Below, piece by piece: positions 23,323-35,112 of a stretch of 64,000 bases of DNA. Each line of letters starts with the position of its first letter. Position 1 is the first letter of the stretch. A program made the translations under genes and the position numbers. The notes under the pieces are model-generated. The model made no database searches, was not told the origin of the DNA, and saw nothing but the letters and a program-made list of their open reading frames with translations. The stretch is from assembly GCA_964019055.1 (NCBI GenBank), contig OZ025209.1, forward strand, positions 3,050,197 to 3,114,196. The letters run 5' to 3'. The stretch comes from Anthopleura xanthogrammica (lineage: Eukaryota; Cnidaria; Anthozoa; Actiniaria; Actiniidae).

Positions 23323-26300
23323 TTGCCCACTAACCTCCAGTAGACGCCATGTTCCTAGCGAACCAGATAATATTATTGCTGAAATGAATAGTCAACGCTC
23401 GTATCGCCTTAGCGATTCCTGACGAAACACCTTAGTGTAGGAGATTTTAATATTCATCATTTGGCTGGAAATTTATTCACTTCAGGGGTTTACCATAATT
23501 TTGAGCCAATCAGAGAGCGTCATGGTTCCGCATAGCCAATCAGGGGCTATTTTAGTCAAATTTATGTCTATCACGCTTGGGACACAGTGCGTCATCAATA
23601 CGTCATCACTGGGTTCCCTCTCACACTCTCTCACACTTCCTCACACTTCCTCAAACACACACTTACGCTTGATTGATATCTATCATCCTTACTCCCACAA
23701 AATGATTAAAAAAATATGTTCTTTTTCTAAGTTTTATGTTTTTGCTTCAATGAGTTTCGATTCTGCGCAAAATTTTGCAAAAAAACAATTTGCTAAAGTT
23801 TGGATATGCGCGTCTATGTGAGCGGCGTGAGTAGGCGAACCCGGCCCGCGCGGGATTTTCTTGGCACGAGTAAATTTGTTGCTTAAACTACTCTTACACT
23901 ACGTGACTAAAATTACGTAGATAAAATATGAAATCTTGAAAAAAGTTCAAGATTTATAATCTCATAATAGTTCTTCCTTAACGGATAGGTTACTATTTTA
24001 AGATACATGGATGATAGTGATTCTGGACTCATTTCAAAACTCAAAGAACTCAAGATTTTTGATTTTTTAGGAAATTTGCTTCAAAAGGTTTCATTCAGCG
24101 ATATGTACAGCTTTATATTCCATTGAAAATCTACGCGCGCTGCATCAGCATCGCTATTTTAGGTTATTCTCTGGGTTTCCCTGGTTGCTTTACTTAGTGA
24201 ATGCGGAACGGTTTTGCACGATTTTGTCCAAAAATCAGTGTACTATTTTAATAAAACGCAGCCCAGATTACAAGTTTAGCGTCACAAAATTTATCTCACT
24301 GTCATACAGAAAATATAGCCTTCAAAATACTACCTTATGGGACGGATGACATTAAATTTTAGTTCAGTACTTGGCTCCAAAAGATGCAAATAAAAAATTC
24401 TGAAAATTTCCCAGAATTCGACCAAACTTTTTTCTTGAAGACAAATATCAAATCAGTTATAGAATATTACTAAAAACTGATCTTTTGAAAACACATTATG
24501 AGCTAACAAAAGGAATATATCTTTCCGTTAGCGCGTTGTTGACTTAGTATCAGCATACTTACATGATAGTTTCTATAGTTGGTTTTCTGATGGACCAAAA
24601 TTAGGAATTTGCGCAGTCTTGTGTCAACAGATTATCCTGTTTGAGGCACTCGGTTTTCCAATTAGGAATAGATCAAATCTCTTTTAGGATGTGCGCTTAC
24701 TTTCGTTAATAGGACTCGAAAGTAAGCAGGTCCACCAGTTAATTAAACAAAAGTTGTCCGGAAAGTTTCAAATGTTACGTTTCCCAAGAAAAAGAGGAGG
24801 CAGGAAAAAAAAAACGGGAGCCACAAGCAAGTGATAAGTTATAATGTCAAATTTCTTCCGTCTATGCTGTGGGTTTAAATAATTACATAAGTAGTAGTAT
24901 TGCAGAAGTATATAGTTCTTATCTTTATTTCTCCAACGGTAGACGCCATGCGGAAAAAGGTCTAGCGTTCCTCTAAGTCTCTTTTAAAAATATCCCAATC
25001 TCGTCATAATTAAACATGCTTAAACAGCCTGGTTTCTTTACATCCTCGTAATTTGATATCCCGTAAAACGATTTTTTTGGATGATCCGTTATCTTACAAT
25101 ATTCCCTCAAATATCCTCACAGTCATACGATAGTAGTAATAAAAGCTCAACAGGAACTGAGTGTAAGCTGTATTCCGGAGTGTTAAAGATGACGGGTGAA
25201 TGGAAACTAGAATGTTAGGCTGGTAAATAAATATATAAACTCCTACATAGGAATCAAATATTCCTATTCTAGCCATAAAGTCTGTTATTACGAGGTGGAC
25301 TTCCTCGTAACTGCTTCGGAACGTTAAAAAATCTTACATTTGTATCTCTTTCAGAGCGTTTTCAACATCCAACAACACAAAAAACTTTTGTAATCGCGTT
25401 CGTTACTATACTTTGTTATGGTTTACATGCCTCCTGTCATGGCGGCGTAGTTACCGTTGCTAACCGACGCTACGCGAGTCACGTGATGGTGCAAAGCCTC
25501 TATAGGAAAAGCGCGAACGGGACTCTAAGTCCCATGCTAGGCACTCCCCTAAATTTTCCCAAAAATTTTTCCAAGAAAATTGTACCAAAACAAAAGCAAA
25601 AATCTGGTTACGTTCAAACAAAATGTCAGCTGTAAAAATCAGTAAGACAAAAGAATATTTTCATTGAGAAACCTGGGGAATTTCACTGATCGTCTTTCTC
25701 TTTATACCTTGACTCTCAGGGATTCTTTAAAGTGCCAGTCTGGTAATAGATCAGGAAAACAAGAAAATCCTGGGGACTTTTTTTTTAATATTGTAACAAC
25801 ATCATAAATTCTCATTTATACTTCCTAATTTCTTTAGGTAAAAGATAAAAAAACTGGAGCTGAGGAAATAGGATTACATTGGGAGTAGGGGGATCATCTT
25901 TTTATCTTCTCTATGAACCCATTAAATAAAAATCTTTTTACTGTTGCCTTCATTATAGAATAGTTCTGAGTGGCCTGAATGGCAGGCTGGACAGGATAAA
26001 CAAAACGAACAAAATGTGCAATGACCTTTAAATGAAAGCACAGGAATTCAGACTAACTAGCCTTGACGTCAATATTCAGCTGAGTTATGAAGGAGTTTAT
26101 TAAAGGGGCACTTGGATGAAAATCGATGAAAATTGGAAATGCCTTGAAACTTGGTTAAACTTATCTATATGGCCCCAATAGTGGGCAAGCAACATATTTT
26201 CTTCAGTCAAAATTTGCAAATAAAAATTATAATTTTTTTTCAGCATCTAAATTGTGAGTAAATGACGTCATTTTACTCAACCCTATTGTTCTTTAAGTTT

Positions 26301-26630
26301 TTAAACCAAAATTTCTCAACTGCGAGTGGCTCCCAGGCTAAAATTTTTGCCAATCTGGTTTTCGTAATCATGATTGAGTCATATTATTCTTATTATTCTT
26401 ATCATCTAAGTGCCCCTTGTACACTTGTCTTTGATATATCAAATACATTTACAGTGATTAGATAGACAAACAACAACAACAACAACAACAAAGCAAAGCA
26501 AGGGGGGGAAAAATCTTCAATCCTTACTCGGCATTTTCATAAGAGTTCAAAATAAAGGTAAAAGAGAAATTAAATTAGAATCCATATCTAAGTATCTATG
26601 TTATGTTAATCGATAATCAGCAAAGTATTT
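23323..26630. other. Intergenic spacer upstream of the BICDL gene
   Basis: Contains the expected promoter of the minus-strand BICDL gene at its left edge and the 3' flank of TXNL4A at its right edge. Apart from the inverted-repeat element at 26103-26418 and a short (CAA)n run at 26467-26492, I see no coding exon, RNA gene or named regulatory element. Confidence 0.55.
26103..26418. mobile_element. Candidate MITE with short terminal inverted repeats
   Basis: Ends are AAGGGGCACTTGGATGA on the left and TCATCTAAGTGCCCCTT on the right, inverse of each other with one mismatch over 17 bp. The 316-bp interior is noncoding. No clear target-site duplication seen. Confidence 0.6.
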
Positions 26631-27059
26631 TCAGTATCGATATTTTGTGGAATAATCTTTAGGAGACACCACCAAACCTCGTCCTTTCCTTGCACCTCTG
26701 TAGACCGTCTCAACAATGTCAATCATCTCTTGCTTGTCATCCAACGGCCAGTTGATTTTATTATTGTTACCTGTTCCCAAATCAATCATGATGTGCTTGT
26801 TTCTGTAGAAGAACATGATCGTACAAGGATCGTAAAGTTCATACATTTTGTTAAAGTCAGGAACTTTGCTTATGTCGACCAGGTAGATAGCGGCGAAATT
26901 CTTGATTCGATCAGCGACTGAATAGAGTACTTCGTCCATCTTCATGCAAGCAGGATCCCAGTCGTGGCCGAACCGAATGATAATCACGCGTTCTTCCTCG
27001 GATAAGATTGCTTGATCAACTTGCCAACCGTTCTCTAGATGGGACAAGAGGTACGACAT
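26631..27059 (-). CDS. TXNL4A: TXNL4A/DIM1, U5 snRNP 15-kDa thioredoxin-like protein, intronless
   Basis: Essential spliceosome component of the U5 snRNP and U4/U6.U5 tri-snRNP. The 142-residue frame starts MSYLLSHLENGWQVDQAILS and ends VVSPKDYSTKYRY, full length and nearly identical to animal DIM1 throughout, with RFGHDWDPACMKMDE and DLGTGNNNKINW. The thioredoxin fold is kept but the redox CxxC pair is absent, as in the family. The coding region is one uninterrupted exon, whereas its neighbours are intron-rich and the human gene has introns, so retrocopy origin or intron loss is possible. It is head to head with OSER1 across 507 bp. Confidence 0.97.
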   Translation of the reverse strand: MSYLLSHLENGWQVDQAILSEEERVIIIRFGHDWDPACMKMDEVLYSVADRIKNFAAIYLVDISKVPDFNKMYELYDPCTIMFFYRNKHIMIDLGTGNNNKINWPLDDKQEMIDIVETVYRGARKGRGLVVSPKDYSTKYRY

Positions 27060-27566
27060 TTTGATGTCAAGTTTATAGAAGATAGAGTGAAAATCTTTCT
27101 CTTAAACCAGCAGAAAAAGTGACTGCACACTTTAGGATTAAAATAACTTGTAGTCCAAGCAGGTGAAGCTCCAAAAAATAAGCTAAAAACCCTAAACTTT
27201 AAGCGGACAAGAAAGAAATAAAATCCTTTTTGTTACAAAATGGCGACTTCCTGTATTTAGCCCATAATGCACTTCGAGTCTTACTAGACCCAGGAGTTAC
27301 TCGTATAACAAGCCACAGGGAATCCAAACCTGAAGAACAAGTTTGAAATTCGCTTAGAATTTGTTTTCTAAATTTATCTATTTTCTATGTTACTCTTAAC
27401 TTTCTAAAATAAGATAAAACTTTTTCCTAGATATAAAAGACGAATTTCAAGTTTTAAAAAACAGAGCCAGATGAAAAAAACAAAGCGTGGTTCAAAAATT
27501 TTAAAATCTTACGTCAGCATAAATAGTCAATATCACGTGATTCAAACATTTGGCCTGACAACAAAC
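27060..27566. promoter_or_regulatory. Probable bidirectional promoter, TXNL4A / OSER1
   Basis: The 507 bp between two divergent start codons should carry both promoters. AAAATGGCGACTTCCTG at 27237-27253 combines a YY1-like AAnATGGCG core with an ETS-like TTCC, a pairing typical of TATA-less housekeeping promoters. The OSER1 start itself lies in ACATGGCGG. Function is inferred from position and motif. Confidence 0.5.
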
Positions 27567-28826
27567 ATGGCGGATTCGCATGAGAAAGAAAGCAAAGAAG
27601 AAGAACTAAAAAAACACGTAAAACCTCACAATGAACGACTAGAAAACACAGAAAGAGACTTACAAATAATCTTTAAGAAACTTAGAGTTGACAACGAGCC
27701 GTAAGTACTCATACTTTCGTTGAAATAGTTGATATAAAGTTTCGTTTTTTTCGAAGAATATTTGTTTCTATGATGTGCTCTCGTCAACAAAACAAGTTGA
27801 AATTTTATTTCATTTTATCACTAATGCTGAAGAATCATCGACTGTAGAAGATCAGGAACAATGCTTCTTATGTTTTTGATGTAAGCTTGGTTGGGTTCTC
27901 ACACGTGGAGTAATGGGAGACACTAATGAATTTTGATGCTTACTAAGCTTAATTAGTCTCGCTTATTAACAAGAAAAAACTTTAAATTTTCATTGATAAA
28001 GTAGATGATGATAAGATTTATACCTGAAAAAATGGTTTCTAAACATTACGATGCAATATATTTATTTTTTCAAAGGGTCTTATTACATTAAAAGATGATA
28101 AAATGCTGTGTCATGATTATATAGTTAAGCGAAACTGAAGGATGATGGGAATTAATTTTAGAATTAATTATTCAAAATATTATAATTTAACAAAATTATT
28201 ATTTCAAAGTAACACTTTAATAAAGCTTGGAAGCCGTGCCAGAATTAGAGATCCTCGGCAAGCAGTCTTCCCCAAGATCAGCGCAAGCACCCCTCCCCCT
28301 TGTAAAGGGGCTGTTGTAGACATACACTTCCTGATTCAGTGACCATTTTTTCTATCTTTACAGGAAAAGACTCAAATCAAAGCATAACTTCAGAAATACC
28401 AAAAGCAAAGAAAAACATGTCAGAAGTAAAGGAATAGGAAGTAATAGGAAAATTATAAAAGATGCAACATTTACCTACAAAACAATTCACCCAAGAAGAA
28501 CAAAAACAGACGATGATCCAGATACTTCATCATGGACATTATCAAAAAGCATAAGCAACGAAGAACTTAAAAGTGCTGATATAACTTCACTCACACTAGA
28601 GTATAAAGCAAGTAAATCACCAAATCAGGATCAAAAATGTACTTCAGATTCAAAGGAACTTTCAGAAAGTTGTAGTGAACAATTTCGACGAGTACAATGC
28701 TCGACTATGCCTCGAGGTGGTATGAACTTTGACGACACAACTCCAGAGGAACTAGCTGCTTATTTTGATCAACTGCTTCATATTCCGAAACCAATGTCGG
28801 CAATGGCAGAAATGATGTATACATAG
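27567..28826 (+). CDS. OSER1: OSER1-like oxidative stress-responsive serine-rich protein
   Basis: Two exons, 27567-27700 and 28364-28826 (donor CC|GTAAGT, acceptor ACAG|G), give 198 residues. Two conserved ends identify it: the N-terminal LQIIFKKLRVDNEP (human LQTAFKKLRVD) and the C-terminal SCSEQFRRV..FDDTTPEELAAYFDQLLHIPKPMSAMAEMMYT-type block, matching the human CSEQ...YIPKKMSHMAEMMYT end. The middle is basic and Ser/Lys/Thr-rich without recognisable domains and is shorter than in human (292 residues). OSER1 is a FOXO-responsive factor linked to oxidative-stress tolerance; its molecular activity is unclear. The start was chosen at 27567 (strong context, matches the vertebrate N-terminus) over the in-frame Met at 27471. 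Confidence 0.88.
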
Positions 28827-28889
28827 CTTTTCTTTTGGGTATTTCAGGGTTGTTAAAATTTAATGTCATGGCTGGGTAGTTTCGTTTAT

Positions 28890-29101
28890 AGTGCTTCTCA
28901 ATAGCATTGTCATGAGAAAGTAGGTTTCAATGGATGTCAATTAAGGTATTCCCATGGCATTTCAAAGGCACATTCCCTTGAAAAATTTCCGTTTTCTGAC
29001 AATATTGTCATGGAAACACTTTGATTGATGTCCACCAAATACCTATTTAGTTGTGACGGCAAATATTTTGTACAATTTCATACATGCAATTGGGAAGCAC
29101 T
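28890..29101. mobile_element. Candidate MITE, AGTGCTTC-ended
   Basis: Left end AGTGCTTCTCAATAGCATTG, right end ATGCAATTGGGAAGCACT, imperfect inverse repeats bounding 212 bp. The interior segment TTCTGACAATATTGTCATGG and following ACACTTTGATTGATGTC recur at 33028-33131 with the same AGAAGCACT end. Probably inside the OSER1 3' UTR or just beyond. Confidence 0.65.
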
Positions 29102-29785
29102 GGAATAGCTTGGGTTTAGATTTAGTCTCTACTAAGAAGACAAGGACTCCTGGGAAGTCAAGCTTTTCTTGAACCCTTTATTGTTTGAGTCCTTGTTGTT
29201 TTAGTCAGGTATAAAAAAAATTTCTTGGATTTCCTTGGGGTACTTTGTTTTGTGGTTGGTAAATACCGTGAATGACAACCTTTGCCAAAAATAATCATAC
29301 TGTTATATCACTGGAATATTGATGTTTAAAATTGTCAATGTAATGATGGTGGTATGACGTCTCAGAAAAAGATTTATGCTAAATTTATGAGTAAGTATAG
29401 AACTCCTTAGAAATATTGTCAGTAAAAAAGGACAATTTAACAGCTTTTGTAGAGTTATCAATTGATGATTTCATCCTAGTAGCATCTTTTGTAAAAGAAA
29501 AAAGAAAAAAACAGAATTCTGGAATCAAAATATATTGAACCAAAAGATCAATATTGTAAGGTCAGAGTAGATAATATTAATTAATAAAGATATATTAAAT
29601 TACGTAGGAAGTTAGTGTTTGGTTATCAGTGTATTGAGAGCAGACAATTGCTTTGGTTAGCTGAGTATGTTTATTTAAGCATAGCACAAATATGAAATAA
29701 ATAAAATAATAAATGCTATCTGATTGGCATTTGTCACTGAATTACAAGAGGAGTAGGACAGCAATGGCAATGAGATTTGCACAAT

Positions 29786-29973
29786 ACAGTCAACTCTTGC
29801 CTTGCGGACACCCCATTATTACAGACACCTCACTATCACAGACAGGAGCAAACCTCTGGCGAAAAATACTGACAAAGAAAAGACCGTAATTAACTCTCGC
29901 TATTGTGGACGCTCTCTATTACAGACACCAAGGGACGGTCCCAATGGTGTCCGCTGTAACGAGAGTTAACTGT
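29786..29973. mobile_element. Candidate MITE, GTCAACTCT-ended palindromic element
   Basis: Left end ACAGTCAACTCTTGCCTTGC followed by GGACACC; right end GGTGTCCGCTGTAACGAGAG followed by TTAACTGT: inverse repeats of about 27 bp with a few mismatches. Internal subrepeats of ATTACAGACACC and TCTCGCTATTGTGGAC make it strongly self-complementary. 188 bp, noncoding. Confidence 0.75.
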
Positions 29974-30928
29974 TGCATGATCTACACCTATGAATAAATA
30001 TTTATTGATAGTGATACAGGGAGTCGCTGCAAGTCTTCCTAGGCAGAGGCTAATGTTTGAGTATATGATGCATTCCACACTCACCACCATAACATGCATT
30101 CCATGCACAGAACTCTCAACTCACATGATGATTCTTACATACCAAGAGAGGAAAACCAGAGAACCTGGAAGAAACCCTTGTGGCAAGGGAGAGAACAACA
30201 TACTAAACAAACTCTATTCACATGCTGTATCCAAGATATTTTTTACACCATTCTTAACAATTAACAATTCTTATCATGATACAATAAATAAAAATCAAAA
30301 ATTATTCTCCTAAGATATTACAATATACCATAACATGATTTACAACTATTTCATGGCTACCCTAAATTTGTCATCTAATATACACATTTAACAATTCACT
30401 TTCAGTTATTTGTACCCAAAATTTGCATACTGCATAAAAAGTTGTATCATAATGCTCAAAAATAAATCTTTAAAAATTTTCACTGTTTTAGTGAGATTTT
30501 TATAGTTTCCATTATATTTGTAAATTTGCTTTTTCAAAATCCTACAACTTCAAAAATATTCAAAATAGATTGCTTAAATTTCCGGTGCACATATACTTTT
30601 GTCCCCAGACTTACTGAGTCTGATCAGAAGTATTAAGTTTATTCTATCCATTTGTCCTTCAGTATTGAAACATCTATTTACTAGATGTACAATACATACC
30701 TTACATAAAATTATGCTATGCCATACTTGGAATACATTTTGTTTGTATAACAAAAACTTAGGATGTACTGTCTGGAAATTGCAATTTCAACTCTGACAAT
30801 AAAATATTCTAAGTTGCTGGATTGCAAATGAGGATCAAAAATAAAATCCATCTTTCTCCATTTTTTTTGGCAATAAGAATTTTTCATCAAAAATGTTTTC
30901 CCTGTTTCATGAAAACGTAATTTCTATT

Positions 30929-33900
30929 TTAGGATGTTTGTTTCTCTTCTTCATCTTTTGATGATGACAGAAAAAGCAGTGGAAACATCCCAAGTAAACA
31001 TCCTATTGAGATTCCAATGGCTCTTCCCTGTAGAAATTGGAAACAAAAATAGATTGTGTGAGTATTTTTATACAGTACAATATTCTAAAGCTTTAGATAA
31101 TTCACAGTCCCAATTAGAATAGAAGGAAAGGAAACCTCTGAATGGATCTGCTCAATATTCTGTGGAGCATGTGCAAAAATACAACGTCATCAGAATGCCA
31201 ATTCCGGTGAAGTAGCAACGCAGACTCAGACCATGTCGGTGGATAAAATCAGCAGCCTCATTAATAGTCAGTGGCTATTTTATATGGACTAATATGCATG
31301 AAAATTCAAACTGGTTTTAACAAGCTTCGAGCAGATCTGTGCAAAGGTTTCCTCTCCTTCTCATTAGAGGACAGAAATAAGGAAACCTCTGCCAAGCAGG
31401 GTAACCCCCCTACCCAAAGCCCCAAAAGTCAAGACAGCCTTGCTATAATATATTGAGGCTAAGTAAGAACAGCTTTAAAAGAATACAACATTAAAGGGCT
31501 TTTGAAAGAGCATAAAAAAGTGTATTACAAGTGTGCAGTTTGATTACCAAATTTGTTATAAATCTTGTCCTTGGCAGTTCCATCTGTTTTGAGCTGAGTC
31601 CTGGTCCTTCAAAACCCATTTTGTTTGCTGCAAGCTCTACATAATGAGCGAGGCTGTGGAAATAAATGACACATCAAATGTGAATAATCTGATACAGAGG
31701 ATAGAATGCCTACATGTTTATAAAATACAGAAAATTAGCTTGTTAATATTGGTAACTACTAACCTAATTCCAGAAACATCAGATATGAGATTACCTAGGG
31801 CTGCAGCTGGAAGTTTAGAATGTTTTAGAATGTTAAAGATCAAAAACAAGTTCATAAATGAGAAGAATGAATGATTGAAATAAAGTATACAATTCATGTA
31901 TGTATGCTTGAATGAACAAATGAATGAAGGGAGAAAAATATGAGTGAAAATTGGATGAATAAACGAATAAGTGAAAAATGAATGAATGAAAAAAATGGGC
32001 AAACAAACAACTAAAGGGATGATCATTAATAAATGGATGAATTATTGAAAGAATGCAAAAATAATAAATTACCAAACAAATAAACAATGAATAAATATAT
32101 GATTGCTTACCAGCCATTGTTGATATTCCTAATGCAGCACCAAGAGTAATATCAATATACTCTCCCTTAATAAGATAAAAAACCATAAATCAAGATTTGA
32201 TATCTTAGATGAATGCTGTTAACTTGAATATGTTGTAACAATAATTATTATAAAATAACTGTCATCTACAGTAGCTTTCTGATTGGTTGATGACATGTGC
32301 AGTACAAGAGCACACAGCACACACGCACATTTGTATTTTATAAATTGTAAATTAAAGAAATAAATTATTGCTATTTGAAGTTATAACGCACTTGGGAATT
32401 TTCAGAACACGAGAGAAGTGTTGAGAAACACTCGGCTATGCATCATGCTTCTCCTAACACTTCTCTCTTTTTCTGCAAACCATAACTGCACACAGCACAA
32501 GCATGCGTTTTCTATGTCTTCATTGGTGCAATATACTTACTGCTGTAATCATGATAGCATTATCTAGTATTCCAAAGCCGAGGAATGGAATTGCACTGTG
32601 AAATGCAGCTAAACAATAAAAAATAATTATTTCATGGGTCAGTCATAGTTCTACATGAAGATGAATGGGTAGAGTCTTTAGTAAGCATGCCACCAAACAC
32701 TGCTGGAAACTTGCACCTTCGTCATATGCATGAACATTGGTTTTAGGGGTTCAGAGGCCCCTAATTCAAAGATATATTTCAGTGGTTCTCAAAGGCACTT
32801 GTGGAATAGTTGACGTGATCAGAGGCAGGCCCAGGAATCAAAGAAAGGGTCAGCCGGAAAACTTCGTCCTGATAGAAAACCTTCAAGACCGTATGCAAAT
32901 TTTAAAGATGTTTTAAAGAAAATACATCTTTTAATAGGGGGGGGGGGGGGGTGGAGGGGGAGGCGGCCCTGTCAACCCACCCCTAAATCCCCTAAATAAT
33001 GGTTGACATCAGTGAAGAACTTTGTGTTTTCTGACAATGTCATGGAAACACTTTGATTGACGTCTACCAAATTTAACTCTATTTTGTCACAAAACATAGG
33101 ATTCTGAATGTGCTTTTGAGAAGCACTATAAAATAAGAATATGAAAAAAAGGTGGTCTGGGCATTGTGGCATGATGCAAATTCTTACCAAGTCTAAGCTG
33201 GGCTACTGTTGGAGCTGTAGTAACTTCTTCTGGTTCTGTCAATAGAAGAATAAAAAGATTAGAGTATATAAATTATTGACAATATATGCAATGAAAACTT
33301 AGCATAGATCCTATAAAAACCTTCAAATTTTATCAATACTCTCAAACAGCCTCAGGCTGATCAAAGTCAGGGAATGGCTAATTCACAGATCACATTGGAA
33401 TTGAACATGTTAGGTTTTGCACAGGGAGAAAAAACAGAGAAAACCCCTCAGATCATGGAAACCTAACAAACTCTACTCACATGAGATGCCAGGTCCAGGA
33501 ATCAAACTAAGACCCCAGGGGTGAGAAGTAAGTGTACAACTGCTATACCACGCTTGATTCCCAACCCTTCCTCAAATGAAAATTAGATATGGGGAATCTA
33601 GCTGTTGAAATATTTGCATAAGAGATTGTCTCTTTCTACGACCTCCTTCAAATTGCAGCATAAAATACATATAATGTACTTATTAGCTACTTATGATCCT
33701 AAGCTGTAATACGCAGTCTATAAAATTAATTTACATTAGTTCTGGCAATCCCCAAAACCAGTCAGGGGGAACCTGTGGCGGATCAAAGGGGTTGTCACAG
33801 GTTGTCCATATCCCTCCTTTTAGCTTGGAATTAGTTGGTTAGTATAGCAAAAGGTGCATCTCCTAAATTTTGTGACCCCCCCCCCCCCCCCCCCCGTACG

Positions 33901-34540
33901 CAAAAACGTGGATCCGCCCCAGGGAACAGATAACTGAACAATTTGAGTTGAGATATCTATAACTTGATTAGTGAGTAGAGTTGTTAATTTATAACAATAA
34001 CATGCAATAAATACTCATTCATTAAACAAGATGTTTTGATCTCAACGAAGTGACAACTTTGTAAGCTTAATTATTATTTTATTTGGTTATTCACGCAATA
34101 CCCGTATCCCACCTTCTTTTCTTAAGACAATTTTAACCTTGGATAGTAAAGCTCAGCTTAGCTCATGAAATTTATACATTTGTGAAAATATGTTTTATAA
34201 TTATTAAGGAATAAAACTAAAAACCAAAGAATAGAGTCTTAAAATTAGTAAATCAAATATAGAATAAAAGAATAGATAGTTAGGTTGGCTCACCATCGTC
34301 TTGGTGTTGTTTCAAAGCTTCTTGAAGAAAACTTCTTTCTTTGGTGGTCAACGAAGAAACAAAGGAATCCGCCTCTGAAGCGCTACAAATCTTCGCGATT
34401 CCCGATCCTTTGCCCCTGTAGTACCGTCTGATTACCTGTTGAAGTGATGGCTTTCTGTAAGCATGGGTTAGATGCTTTGAAATGGAAAAATAAAGTGAAA
34501 TTTTGACTGATATTCTACCACATCCACAGTAGAAACTCAT
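30929..34540 (-). CDS. TMEM65: TMEM65, mitochondrial inner-membrane protein
   Basis: TMEM65 is a mitochondrial inner-membrane protein implicated in sodium-calcium exchange. Minus-strand exons 34540-34294, 33235-33188, 32608-32541, 32165-32111, 31806-31764, 31653-31548 and 31027-30929 join in phase to 221 residues (human 240). Diagnostic stretches are FHSAIPFLGFGILDNAIMIT, LGAALGISTMAAAALGNLIS and GRAIGISIGCLLGMFPLLFL, three hydrophobic segments; the GISTMAAAALGN block matches human exactly. The N-terminus (MSFYCGCGRISVKISLYFSI, then RKPSLQQVIRRYYRGKG) is basic and hydroxylated, as expected of a mitochondrial presequence. The C-terminus is short and acidic/polar (SSSKDEEEKQTS). The first in-frame Met (34540) was taken as start. 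Confidence 0.92.
33028..33131. mobile_element. Partial second copy of the AGTGCTTC-ended element
   Basis: TTCTGACAATGTCATGGAAA and ACACTTTGATTGACGTCTAC match 28993-29040, and it ends TTTTGAGAAGCACTATAAA, the inverse of that element's left end. In TMEM65 intron 2. Confidence 0.55.
33321..33562 (-). mobile_element. tRNA-derived SINE, near full length
   Basis: Read on the minus strand it starts near AGCGTGGTATAGCAGTTG (A-box-like) and about 40 bp later has TTAGTTTGATTCCTGG (B-box-like), then TGAGTAGAGTTTGTTAGG and the shared body, ending AAATTTGAAG. The same body occurs at 7141-7390. This arrangement is that of a tRNA-headed SINE. In TMEM65 intron 1. Confidence 0.65.
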
Positions 34541-35112
34541 TATTAACTTTTGAGGAGTAGGGGGACTGGGTTCACATAAACAATACCACAGGAATCCCAA
34601 ACTACAAGATCAACACATGCTTGGTTTCACTTGACGTCATTTCCTGTCTCGTGCGGAACTGTCATGACAGCATGTGGTGGTTAGTGTTTGGCAACCATAG
34701 TGAGGAGGATAATGATATATTTCATCAATACTTCATTTTGATACCAGGAAAAGTGAAATAGCCGACTCACAGGCTGTGTGGATGGCATAGAGGAATGCAG
34801 CTGGTTGCAGTCCGACTCTTCCAGGTTGATTTTTGCTTCTTTGCTTGAGGTTTTCAGCACATTTTATCAAATACTTACTTTATAGCCTCTCCCTTTTGCC
34901 AACGCAGCCCCTCCCACTTTGAAGAACACCCCATGGAGACCTGAACTGAATTATAGAGTCAAGTTCTTATAAATCTTTAATCGAACTGGTCTGCTTTATT
35001 GGCACAGTCCTTCTTTAAATTACAAACACACATATAATATTTATGTGAGGTATGAAATATATTTTTGTTTCTTGACTGTTGATGGCCATCATTTCTTTCA
35101 GTCATACTGATC

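Larger units (their letters stand above)
28827..30928. other. Convergent intergenic spacer OSER1 / TMEM65
   Basis: Holds the 3' UTRs of OSER1 (+) and TMEM65 (-), two inverted-repeat elements (28890-29101 and 29786-29973) and a SINE fragment near 30140-30220 (GAGGAAAACCAGAGAACC). No other gene is visible. Confidence 0.55.

Noticed and set aside
31718..32186. Hydrophobic minus-strand frames in the TMEM65 region
   Set aside because: Translate GAAT-type simple sequence in a TMEM65 intron; the real exons nearby use other boundaries.
32395..32470. Imperfect inverted repeat AGAGAAGTGTTGAGAA / TTCTCCTAACACTTCTCT
   Set aside because: Too short and mismatched to call an element; may be a decayed MITE.
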